In this document: positions 1-5,748 of the stretch, piece by piece
Layout of the letters: each line of letters opens with the position of its first letter
Position numbering within the stretch: position 1 is the stretch's first letter
From: an uncultured Nitrospina sp.
GTDB taxonomy: Bacteria > Nitrospinota > Nitrospinia > Nitrospinales > VA-1
Reading direction: 5' to 3'
Length of the DNA: 6,217 nt
Assembly: GCA_913044145.1 (NCBI GenBank)
Contig: CAJWOD010000089.1
Location: 1 to 6,217, forward strand
Translations under genes and position numbers: made by a program
The notes under the pieces: model-generated
What the model saw: the letters and a program-made list of their open reading frames with translations, nothing else
What the model was told of the DNA's origin: nothing
Databases searched by the model: none

Positions 1-419
1 CCTGGGCTCCCCAAATTTTCCCCATGAATCAATTTTCCAGCGTCCTCTTCCATATGAATACGAGTCAATCCGATTCTTTTTTTTATTCCGTTTATATAAA
101 TATTAATATATCCGTTTACTCCTAAAGGTTCTTCAAATTGCGATATTTGATATCCTTTTGGCAAATCAGGGTAGAAATAATTTTTTCGGGCAAAACGATT
201 CATAGGGGTAATTGTACAATGTGTTGCCAAGCAGGCCTTCATAGACGATTCCAGAAACTGTTTATTTAAAACAGGAAGCACTCCTGGCATACCCAAGCAA
301 ATTGGACAAGTATTCGCATTGGGTGGTTTTCCGAATTCTGTAGAACATGAGCAGAATATTTTTGTTTTAGTATTTATCTGGACATGTACCTCCAGCCCAA
401 TTACAGTTTCATATTTCAT
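1..419 (-). CDS. gatB: Asp-tRNA(Asn)/Glu-tRNA(Gln) amidotransferase subunit B, N-terminal part (cut by the window edge)
   Basis: GatB is the kinase/tRNA-binding subunit of the cytoplasmic GatCAB complex, which converts misacylated Glu-tRNA(Gln) and/or Asp-tRNA(Asn) to the amidated forms. About 139 codons are present; the full protein is usually about 475-480 residues, so the C-terminal two thirds lie outside. The start is ATG at 417-419, because an in-frame TGA occurs four codons upstream. The protein opens MKYETVIGLEVHVQ, the standard GatB N-terminus. Four cysteines (C23, C25, C38, C41) form the family's zinc site, followed by GMPGVLPVLN. The family hallmark RKNYFYPDLPKGYQISQ is at residues 78-94, and MEEDAGKLIH follows near the edge. 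No strong Shine-Dalgarno is visible. The preceding reductase gene has the same direction, but a promoter in the gap suggests independent expression. gatA and gatC are not next to the gatB start. Confidence 0.96.
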   Translation of the reverse strand, partial: MKYETVIGLEVHVQINTKTKIFCSCSTEFGKPPNANTCPICLGMPGVLPVLNKQFLESSMKACLATHCTITPMNRFARKNYFYPDLPKGYQISQFEEPLGVNGYINIYINGIKKRIGLTRIHMEEDAGKLIHGENLGSP

Positions 420-450
420 AGTTATATTTCAATATTGGGGATTTTATTTT

Positions 451-494
451 TTGACGTGATTCTGATTTTAATCACTCGCAGGGCTGTGCGTCAA
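451..494. repeat. Nested inverted repeats in the reductase-gatB gap
   Basis: Outer arms TTGACG (451-456) and CGTCAA (489-494) are perfect complements 32 bp apart. Inside them, GTGATT (456-461) and AATCAC (470-475) form a second perfect 6-bp inverted repeat with an 8-bp spacer. The inner pair covers the predicted gatB -10 box, and the right outer arm is its -35 box. The stems are short and no U-tract follows on either strand, so a terminator is unlikely. A regulatory site or chance are the alternatives. Confidence 0.3.
465..494 (-). promoter_or_regulatory. Predicted sigma70-type promoter for gatB
   Basis: On the minus strand a -35 box TTGACG (489-494) and a -10 box TAAAAT (465-470) are separated by 18 bp. 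Each matches the consensus in five of six bases. A transcript would begin near 455-460 and leave a leader of about 40 nt before the gatB ATG at 419. This is a sequence prediction only. The -10 box lies inside inverted repeats (see the repeat entry at 451-494), so the site may be controlled. Confidence 0.5.
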
Positions 495-503
495 GCTTTG
501 TCC

Positions 504-1244
504 TCAGTGCGATGTGAAACCTCCATCAACTGGGAGTGTGATCCCGGTTACAAAGGAAGATTCATCGCTTGCTAAGTATAGGCAGGCATTTGCGACATCT
601 TCCGGCTTGCCAAATCGACCTATGGGGTATTCTTTACTCCATTCCTTCATTAACTCTGTATCTTTCATTAAGTCCGCTGTCATATCTGTAGCAATCAATC
701 CCGGACAAATAGAATTTGAACGAATGCCGGACGAACCATATTCTACAGCTATGGAACGGCTAAACTGATTCAGGGCTCCTTTGGAAACATTATAGGCTGC
801 CACTTCAGGCACTGCGATGAGGCCGAGGATAGAACTGATATGGATGATGTTACCATATTTCTGAGATAGCATTACGGGTAGAACCCGTCGTGTGAGCTGA
901 AAGACAGACCGGATATTGATATCCATAATTTCATCCCATTGCGAATCTGAAATTTCGTGTAAAGGGGAACCGTTAAATAGGCCCGCATTATTTACAAGGA
1001 CATCAATTTTTTTAAAATTATGCAGAGTTTCGTTTATGAGCTGGTCAAGGTCGTTATTATTTGTCATATCTCCCTGAACAATCATTGCCGAGGCACCCAG
1101 TTTTTCGACTGCTTTTTCGAGTTTTTCCTTTCTACGACCAAATAAAATTATTTTTGCACCTTCTTGATGGAAGGCGTGTGCGGTTGCCAATCCGATTCCG
1201 GTACCGCCTCCTGTAATGATCGCTGTTTTATCTTTTAATCTCAT
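504..1244 (-). CDS. SDR-family NAD(P)-dependent oxidoreductase (FabG-like classical short-chain dehydrogenase)
   Basis: This is a complete 246-aa cytoplasmic protein of classical SDR length. The Rossmann nucleotide loop TGGGTGIG is at residues 11-18 and NNAG at 85-88. The catalytic tetrad is N110, S138, Y151 and K155 (YNVSK); S138, Y151 and K155 carry the same numbers as in E. coli FabG. GRR at 36-38, after the second beta strand, suggests a preference for NADP(H), which is inference. PG at 181-182 and the C-terminal YLASDESSFVTG...VDGG are also typical. SDRs reduce carbonyls or oxidise alcohols; the substrate cannot be read from sequence. FabG-like ketoacyl reductase and glucose/3-hydroxyacyl dehydrogenase-type annotations are all possible. 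No acyl-carrier-protein or fatty-acid genes sit beside it, so I do not call it fabG. The ATG at 1242-1244 has only a weak, very close GAAG upstream. It is transcribed divergently from the small membrane gene at 1374. Confidence 0.92.
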   Translation of the reverse strand: MRLKDKTAIITGGGTGIGLATAHAFHQEGAKIILFGRRKEKLEKAVEKLGASAMIVQGDMTNNNDLDQLINETLHNFKKIDVLVNNAGLFNGSPLHEISDSQWDEIMDINIRSVFQLTRRVLPVMLSQKYGNIIHISSILGLIAVPEVAAYNVSKGALNQFSRSIAVEYGSSGIRSNSICPGLIATDMTADLMKDTELMKEWSKEYPIGRFGKPEDVANACLYLASDESSFVTGITLPVDGGFTSH

Positions 1245-1247
1245 TCT

Positions 1248-1264
1248 TCAAGTTTTAAAATTGA
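1248..1264. repeat. Imperfect palindrome overlapping the reductase ribosome-binding region
   Basis: TCAA-G-TTTTAAAA-TTGA is a 16-bp palindrome with one extra G at 1252. It lies only 3 bp upstream of the reductase ATG, so in the mRNA it would cover the ribosome-binding region. It is entirely A/T-rich apart from the ends, so the hairpin would be weak. It may equally be a protein-binding site or chance. Confidence 0.25.
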
Positions 1265-1277
1265 TTCGTCAAAATGT

Positions 1278-1301
1278 ATAATAACTAATTCAAGATTAGT
1301 T
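1278..1301 (-). promoter_or_regulatory. Operator-like inverted repeat next to a predicted -10 box of the reductase gene
   Basis: AACTAAT (1283-1289) and ATTAGTT (1295-1301) are perfect 7-bp inverted arms around TCAAG. On the minus strand the repeat sits immediately upstream of TATTAT (1278-1283), a five-of-six match to a -10 box placed about 35 bp before the reductase start. The repeat therefore fills the -10/-35 spacer. The corresponding -35 (AGAAAA, 1301-1306) is poor, as expected of an activated or weak promoter. On the plus strand the repeat lies just upstream of a possible promoter for the divergent small membrane gene. A dimeric repressor or activator site is a reasonable inference. The T-run after the right arm could alternatively suggest a weak terminator, but the stem is A/T-rich and no gene ends there. 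Confidence 0.4.
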
Positions 1302-1305
1302 TTTC

Positions 1306-1333
1306 TTGTCTTTACCATAGGCAACAATATTTT
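1306..1333 (+). promoter_or_regulatory. Possible promoter for the small membrane protein gene
   Basis: TTGTCT (1306-1311) and TATTTT (1328-1333), 16 bp apart, each match the sigma70 boxes in four of six bases. Transcription would start near 1340, giving a leader of about 34 nt. That leader holds a small hairpin, AGGTT-TTTT-AACCT (1345-1358), whose stem ends 15 nt before the ATG at 1374. This is a weak prediction in an A/T-rich region. Confidence 0.3.
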
Positions 1334-1373
1334 ATCGATTGAAAAGGTTTTTTAACCTCGAGCATAGCAAATT

Positions 1374-1619
1374 ATGAAATACGTTTATTTTGGGTTTGGA
1401 GGTTTTATTGGTTTTATTTGTGGTGTCGCCATCAACCTTATTTTTTATTTGTTGGATCAATCTGGAATAAAATTTGCTGCTTATCTTATCAAAAGCTTCG
1501 GATTTTTTGGGGAATATATTCTTGAACTTATCAACGCCTTGCCCTTATTGGGAGCTGTGTTAGGAATTATATTGGTGAAATATCTATTTGGTCGCGAATT
1601 AGAGGAAGAAAGAGACTGA
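1374..1619 (+). CDS. Small predicted inner-membrane protein of unknown function (81 aa)
   Basis: I do not recognise this protein. Two hydrophobic segments are clear: about residues 4-27, with the glycine-spaced run GFGGFIGFICG, and about 54-72 (ALPLLGAVLGIILVKYL). An amphipathic stretch rich in Phe lies between them. The tail RELEEERD is highly charged and probably cytoplasmic. The ATG is the only usable start, because an in-frame TAG lies three codons upstream at 1365. No Shine-Dalgarno is visible, which lowers certainty of translation. The hydrophobic pattern and low-complexity-free sequence argue for a real gene rather than a chance frame. It ends 83 bp before the 70-aa gene that begins the two-component operon, so co-transcription is possible but not shown. 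It could be an accessory membrane subunit or simply an unrelated small protein. Confidence 0.6.
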   Translation: MKYVYFGFGGFIGFICGVAINLIFYLLDQSGIKFAAYLIKSFGFFGEYILELINALPLLGAVLGIILVKYLFGRELEEERD

Positions 1620-1661
1620 CCATCAGGTTATGATGATATGAAATAGAACCGCTTGCCAGAG

Positions 1662-1690
1662 CTGGTTAGTGTTAAAATATTCACTGGTAA
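1662..1690 (+). repeat. Imperfect direct repeat upstream of the two-component operon
   Basis: CTGGTTA (1662-1668) and CTGGTAA (1684-1690) are direct repeats whose starts are 22 bp apart, about two helical turns. OmpR/CusR-type regulators often bind repeats in such phase, so this could be an autoregulatory site. It lies 13-41 bp before the first gene of the operon. The repeats are short, and a candidate promoter here (TTGCCA at 1653-1658, AATATT at 1676-1681) is poor. Confidence 0.22.
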
Positions 1691-1702
1691 TGTATTTAAG
1701 AA

Positions 1703-1915
1703 ATGACAATGAATAAAAAATTCAATGACAACCTATTAAAGGCGATGAAAAATTCCCAAGAGGCAGTAAAAGTTTGTAGGCAGGCTATGATAGATGCCAA
1801 CGATGAAAGTTGTCGTGCCATGTACTCCGCTATTAAAAAAGATTGTGAAAAGCATATTGAAATGCTTCAAGGAGAAATTGAGTTACATAAAATCCAAAAA
1901 AAATGGGAAGAATAA
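1703..1915 (+). CDS. Small helical three-cysteine protein, first gene of the two-component operon (70 aa)
   Basis: No known family is recognised. The sequence is almost entirely predicted helix, with no signal peptide or membrane segment, so it is probably a small cytoplasmic helical hairpin. Three cysteines (C25, C37, C48) fall at spacings of 12 and 11 residues, with H51 and H62 nearby. The motif DCEKH at 47-51 gives a Cys-x-x-His pair. Metal or redox binding is conceivable but unproven. The start could be ATG at 1703 or at 1709; the second has the better-placed purine run (AAGAAA, 1698-1703). The stop TAA at 1913-1915 is directly followed by the ATG of the response regulator. The regulator's ribosome-binding sequence GGGAAG (1905-1910) lies inside this gene. 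That arrangement implies translational coupling and supports a real gene with a role linked to the signalling pair. Confidence 0.7.
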   Translation: MTMNKKFNDNLLKAMKNSQEAVKVCRQAMIDANDESCRAMYSAIKKDCEKHIEMLQGEIELHKIQKKWEE

Positions 1916-2584
1916 ATGCGTATTCTGATTGTTGAAGATGAAAAAAAAGTTGCTGCGTTTATTAAAAAAGGTTTGGAAGAGGAAACCTATGCAGTAGACA
2001 TTGCCACCGATGGTGAAGAAGGATTATATTTTGGGGCGCAAAATCAATATGATTTGATCATACTGGATTTGATGCTTCCTAAAATTAACGGGCTGGATAT
2101 TTTATCCAGCTTACGGTCGAAAGAAATTGAAACTCCTATTTTACTCCTTACCGCAAAAGATTCAGTTGAAGATAAAGTTAAAGGTTTGAATCAGGGAGCT
2201 GATGATTATTTAACAAAACCCTTTGCCTTTTCCGAACTTTTAGCGAGAATTCGGGTGCTTTTACGCCGAGGAAAAGCAGAGTCTAAAACCACATTGGAAA
2301 TAGCAGATTTAACCCTAAACCTGGTTAGCCATAAAGTCAGTAGGGGGAATGAGGAAATCGAATTGACAGGAAAAGAATATAGCTTGCTTGAATATTTCAT
2401 GCGCAATCAGGAGAAGGTGCTGACCCGCACCATGATTGCCGAGCATGTTTGGGACTATAACTTCGATACTTTTACAAATGTTATTGATGTTTATGTCAAT
2501 CATCTCAGAAAAAAAATTGACAAGAATTTCTCTACCAAACTCTTGCATACTTTAAGGGGAGTTGGATATGTGATGAAAGTATAG
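1916..2584 (+). CDS. OmpR/PhoB-family response regulator, CusR/CopR-like
   Basis: This 222-aa cytoplasmic transcription factor has the normal length for its family. The receiver domain (about 1-118) has acidic residues D8 and E9, phosphoacceptor D51 (ILDLMLP), switch residue T79 (LLLTAKD) and K101 (TKPFAF), so phosphotransfer chemistry is intact. The winged-helix DNA-binding domain (about 125-222) contains LTGKEYSLLEYFMRN, VLTRTMIAEHVWD and the C-terminal LRGVGYV hairpin. The wording VEDKVKGLNQGADDYLTKPFAF and EHVWDYNFD...TNVIDVYV is that of the branch usually labelled heavy-metal response regulators. Metal specificity is not proven by this. The gene starts directly at the stop of the 70-aa gene with GGGAAG 5 nt upstream. 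Two bases separate its TAG from the partner kinase ATG. Its targets are unknown; autoregulation of this operon is likely by analogy. Confidence 0.95.
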   Translation: MRILIVEDEKKVAAFIKKGLEEETYAVDIATDGEEGLYFGAQNQYDLIILDLMLPKINGLDILSSLRSKEIETPILLLTAKDSVEDKVKGLNQGADDYLTKPFAFSELLARIRVLLRRGKAESKTTLEIADLTLNLVSHKVSRGNEEIELTGKEYSLLEYFMRNQEKVLTRTMIAEHVWDYNFDTFTNVIDVYVNHLRKKIDKNFSTKLLHTLRGVGYVMKV

Positions 2585-2586
2585 TT

Positions 2587-4011
2587 ATGGCCTTCAAATC
2601 CATTCGTTCTAGGTTGACTGCCTGGTATGTAATTCTGTTAGCCATTATCTTAATTTTATTCAGCCTACTTCTTTATTATTTTCTCACCAAACGACTTTAT
2701 CAAAGCGTAGATAATTCTCTAACCGTATCCGCCACCGTTGTCTCTACTTCAGCAACTATGAGGTTAACAAGCTCCCCCTTGCCAGGGTTGAATGAGTTTT
2801 TTGACCAATTTTTAAGAGAGGGCAACTTGAACAAGTTTTATCGGATTTATGATGGGTCGGGGAGCGTGGGCTCACGTTCTGGCAATATTAGCGCTTCTGA
2901 GTTTCCGTTATCAGGAACTGCTTATTCCGATGCTTTAAAAGGAAATAATAGTTATGAGACTTTTAAGGTTGGCGGAAAGCACCCTATCCGTGTAATTACT
3001 ATGCCCGTTATGGTGAATGATAAATTAGTTAACCTGGTTCAAGTTGGCACCTCCTTGCAAGCGGTTCAGGAAACTTTGAGAAATTTGAAAATAATTTTGT
3101 TTACTGCTGTTCCATCGGTCCTGATTTTTGCAGCATTATTTGCCCGATTCATGGCAAGGCGAGCATTGAAACCAATTTCCAGAATCATCGATACGGCCAG
3201 AGATATTGGTCAAGGCCAAGAGTTGAGTAAACGAATTCCTGTGTTGAAAATAAAAGATGAATTGGGGCAACTGGCTTTGACGTTCAATGAAATGATGAAT
3301 CGTTTGGAAAATTCTTTTAAGCAAATGCGTCAGTTTAGTAGCGATGCTTCTCATGAACTTAGAACGCCACTCACTGTTTTAAAAGGCCAAAATGAATTAA
3401 TTTTAAGCAAACTAAGAAAACCGGAAGAATATCAGGAAGTCATCTCCAGCAACTTGGAAGAGATCAATTATATGTCCAAAGTCCTTGAGGACCTTTTTTT
3501 GCTTTCAAAATCAGATGAGAATCAAGTCGGCCTCGACTGTAAGCAGTTTAATTTAAAACCGCTGGTTGAAGAAGTTTGTAAGCATGCTGAAGTTCTGGCG
3601 GAAGAAAAAAATATCAAGATTATTATTGCTTTTTTAGAAGCTGTCCAGGTTAACGGTGATGAGGTGCGGTTAAGGCAAATGTCCTGGAATATTTTGCAGA
3701 ATGGAATCAAATATACGCAATGTGGTGGAGAATTAAAAGTCTCACTTCAAAATAACGGTGGATTTGCTTTATTGACTATTCAAGATACAGGGATAGGAAT
3801 CCCTAAAGAAGATTTGAGCTTCATCTTTAATAGGTTTTACAGGGTTGATAAGGCGCGCTCGCGGGATGAAGGTGGTAGTGGATTAGGATTGAGTATATGC
3901 AGACAAATCGCTGAAGCACATAAAGGAACAATCGAAGTAGAAAGTACACTGGGTGTTGGCACCCGATTTAAAATCCGAATTCCATTAATACTAAATGATG
4001 AGCACGTTTGA
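2587..4011 (+). CDS. Two-component sensor histidine kinase, HAMP-containing, CusS-like architecture
   Basis: This is a 474-aa inner-membrane kinase, the cognate partner of the response regulator 2 bp upstream. Membrane segment 1 spans about residues 13-33 and segment 2 about 167-188, enclosing a periplasmic sensor region of about 130 residues. HAMP follows at about 189-242. The dimerisation/phosphoacceptor domain carries H256 in SSDASHELRTPL. The ATPase domain has the N-box N368/N372 (WNILQNGIKYT), G1 box DTGIGIP (400-406), F-box FNRFYRV and G2 box GGSGLGLSI (429-437). All catalytic boxes are intact. The sensor region contains no cysteine, one histidine (H132) and few methionines, so metal sensing as in CusS is not supported. 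It instead resembles a generic PAS/Cache-like fold rich in Ser and Gly, which is inference. No good Shine-Dalgarno is seen, and translation probably relies on coupling to the regulator. Its stop lies 5 bp from the convergent aldehyde dehydrogenase stop. Confidence 0.95.
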   Translation: MAFKSIRSRLTAWYVILLAIILILFSLLLYYFLTKRLYQSVDNSLTVSATVVSTSATMRLTSSPLPGLNEFFDQFLREGNLNKFYRIYDGSGSVGSRSGNISASEFPLSGTAYSDALKGNNSYETFKVGGKHPIRVITMPVMVNDKLVNLVQVGTSLQAVQETLRNLKIILFTAVPSVLIFAALFARFMARRALKPISRIIDTARDIGQGQELSKRIPVLKIKDELGQLALTFNEMMNRLENSFKQMRQFSSDASHELRTPLTVLKGQNELILSKLRKPEEYQEVISSNLEEINYMSKVLEDLFLLSKSDENQVGLDCKQFNLKPLVEEVCKHAEVLAEEKNIKIIIAFLEAVQVNGDEVRLRQMSWNILQNGIKYTQCGGELKVSLQNNGGFALLTIQDTGIGIPKEDLSFIFNRFYRVDKARSRDEGGSGLGLSICRQIAEAHKGTIEVESTLGVGTRFKIRIPLILNDEHV

Positions 4012-4016
4012 ATTAG

Positions 4017-5531
4017 TCAGTTGTTTAGCTGGATTATAACATTTTTCACTTGAGTGTAGTTTTCGAGGGCATGGATTCCCATTTCTCTACCAAAACCGCT
4101 CCTTTTATAACCACCGAAAGGTGCTGCAGCATCAAAGATGTTGTGACAATTTACCCATACCGTTCCCGCTTTTAATCCTTTGGCGACTTTGTGAGCCTTA
4201 TTTATATCTTTAGTCCAAACGCTGGCTGCAAGGCCATACTCGGTATCGTTGCCTCTTGCAATAACACTATCAATATCTTCAAAAGGGGCGGCAACGACTA
4301 CCGGACCAAAAATTTCTTCCTTTACAATTTTCATTTTCTGATCCACATTTTCAAACACAGTTGGCTCTACGTAACAGCCTTTTTCCAGGTTTCCTCCAAT
4401 AGCTTTGCCACCTGTTAATGTGTTGGCACCGGCCATTTCTCCGGAACGGATGTAGCTCAAAACCTTTTCCTGTTGTTCACGTGAAACCAGAGGACCCATA
4501 TTGGTATCAGGGCACATTCCCGGACCTACCTTGATATTTTTAGCCTGGTCAGCGACACGTTCTATGACATCAGAATAAATATCCTTATGCAAAAGGAGAC
4601 GTGATCCCGCGCAACAGCATTGACCCTGATTAAAGAAAATGGCGCCTGCAACCCCTTGTGCTGCGATGTCAAGATCAGCATCAGGAAAAACTATGCTGGG
4701 AGACTTTCCACCCAACTCGAGTGAAACACGCTTTAAATTGGCAGCTGAGGCTTTAACAATTTCGTGCCCCACTTCTGTACTTCCAGTGAAGGCCACCTTG
4801 TCAACGTCCATATGATTTGCTAAATAAGAGCCTGCATCACCAAAACCAGTAACAATGTTGACGACTCCATCGGGAAAACCAGCTTCAGCAAAGAGGTCAG
4901 CAAGGTGAAGCGCTGAAAGTGGCGTTTGTTCCGCTGGTTTTAATACTACGCAATTACCTGCTGCTAAAGCGACCCCTAGTTTCCAGGCAGCCATTAAGAG
5001 GGGGAAGTTCCATGGAATGATTTGTCCCACAACCCCCATCGGTTCCCGCAGAGTAAAATCAAGAAACTCTGCGCCGGGGGCATAAGGAACGCTGATATCG
5101 ATGGACTCTCCGTGAATTTTGCTTGCCATTCCGGCGTAATAACGAAAATGGTCAATGACGAGAGGGACATCTGCAGCTCTTGCAATTGCCAGTGGCTTGC
5201 CATTATCTAATGTTTCAAGTTGAGCGAATTCTTCTGTTCGGGCTTCAATCAGGTCAGCTAATTTCCAGATAAGTTTGCCTCGTTCTGATACAGTAATCTT
5301 TCTCCATGGACCGTTTTCGAAAGCGTTTCGTGCGGCTTTAACGGCTAAATTGATATCTTCCTTCCCACCTTTTGGAACACGAGTCAAAATGGTATTTGTA
5401 GAAGGGTCAGCAACTTCAAATGTCTCACCGTTGCTGGCATCTATGCGTTTACCATCTATCAATAATTTTTGTGGTTTTGAAAGAAAATCTTTAACTGGTG
5501 ATATCGGTTCGGGAATGGTTGCTGTATCCAT
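4017..5531 (-). CDS. NAD-dependent aldehyde dehydrogenase (ALDH superfamily, ALDH1/2-like)
   Basis: This cytoplasmic enzyme oxidises an aldehyde to the carboxylic acid with NAD(P)+. At 504 residues it is full length. Catalytic and cofactor residues are all present. They include N175 in PWNFP, K198 and E201 in LKPAEQTP, and the GSTEVG nucleotide loop at 250-255. The general base is E272 in LELGGKSP. The nucleophile is C306, the middle of three cysteines in NQGQCCCAGSR, as in mitochondrial ALDH2. E406 in KEEIFGPV contacts the cofactor. E201 corresponds to the residue that favours NAD+. The C-terminal PFGGYKRSGFGRE is typical of the betaine/phenylacetaldehyde/acetaldehyde group, but the substrate cannot be assigned. 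The ATG at 5529-5531 is well supported by AGGAG (5538-5542) six bases upstream. The gene lies downstream of the SH3-repeat gene in the same direction, with a 217-bp gap, and converges on the kinase gene with almost no spacer. Confidence 0.95.
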   Translation of the reverse strand: MDTATIPEPISPVKDFLSKPQKLLIDGKRIDASNGETFEVADPSTNTILTRVPKGGKEDINLAVKAARNAFENGPWRKITVSERGKLIWKLADLIEARTEEFAQLETLDNGKPLAIARAADVPLVIDHFRYYAGMASKIHGESIDISVPYAPGAEFLDFTLREPMGVVGQIIPWNFPLLMAAWKLGVALAAGNCVVLKPAEQTPLSALHLADLFAEAGFPDGVVNIVTGFGDAGSYLANHMDVDKVAFTGSTEVGHEIVKASAANLKRVSLELGGKSPSIVFPDADLDIAAQGVAGAIFFNQGQCCCAGSRLLLHKDIYSDVIERVADQAKNIKVGPGMCPDTNMGPLVSREQQEKVLSYIRSGEMAGANTLTGGKAIGGNLEKGCYVEPTVFENVDQKMKIVKEEIFGPVVVAAPFEDIDSVIARGNDTEYGLAASVWTKDINKAHKVAKGLKAGTVWVNCHNIFDAAAPFGGYKRSGFGREMGIHALENYTQVKNVIIQLNN

Positions 5532-5537
5532 TGCTGT

Positions 5538-5542
5538 CTCCT
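5538..5542 (-). promoter_or_regulatory. Strong Shine-Dalgarno of the aldehyde dehydrogenase gene
   Basis: AGGAG on the minus strand lies six bases upstream of the ATG at 5529-5531 and fixes this start. It is by far the best ribosome-binding site in the window; most other genes here have weak or no visible site. Confidence 0.75.
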
Positions 5543-5748
5543 GATAAAACTTTCTATTGGATTTAGCTTTAAGGTGAACCCTTATAATTACTAGTCGATG
5601 TTTTAATTATTATCCAAGACTACAATGAAATGAAAGATATTTTTATGTTTTTTTGTAGAAGAGTAAATAGGAATTGGTGGCAGATTTAAAGGTAAAAATA
5701 GGTCTGTTTTATAAGAGTTTTTATCGATTTAAAGTTATTGCTGGGTCT

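Noticed and set aside
384..575. Plus-strand open frame of 63 codons
   Set aside because: It overlaps the antisense of the gatB start and the reductase end, has no ribosome site and resembles no protein; both minus-strand genes are certain.
504..1244. Naming the reductase fabG
   Set aside because: The catalytic numbering matches FabG, but many SDRs share it and no fatty-acid synthesis genes are adjacent.
2206..2548. Minus-strand open frames within the response regulator
   Set aside because: They are shadows of a gene with intact family motifs over its whole length.
4623..4660. Three consecutive cysteines in the aldehyde dehydrogenase as a metal site
   Set aside because: The CCC run is the normal active-site context of ALDH1/2-type enzymes, with the middle cysteine as nucleophile.
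5275..5544. Plus-strand open frame of 89 codons opposite the aldehyde dehydrogenase N-terminus
   Set aside because: It is an antisense shadow of a strongly supported gene, and its translation has no recognisable features.
5581..5640. Promoter-like boxes upstream of the aldehyde dehydrogenase
   Set aside because: Several A/T-rich hexamers on the minus strand (for example TTGGAT with TAGTAA 18 bp on) could be paired, but none stands out, so no promoter is called.
5620..5658. Inverted repeat CTACAA / TTGTAG in the 217-bp gap (5532-5748)
   Set aside because: The loop is 27 nt, the stem is only 6 bp and A/T-rich, and no U-tract follows in the direction of the SH3 gene, so it is not a convincing terminator. 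The rest of this gap shows only A/T-rich DNA and the dehydrogenase ribosome site.
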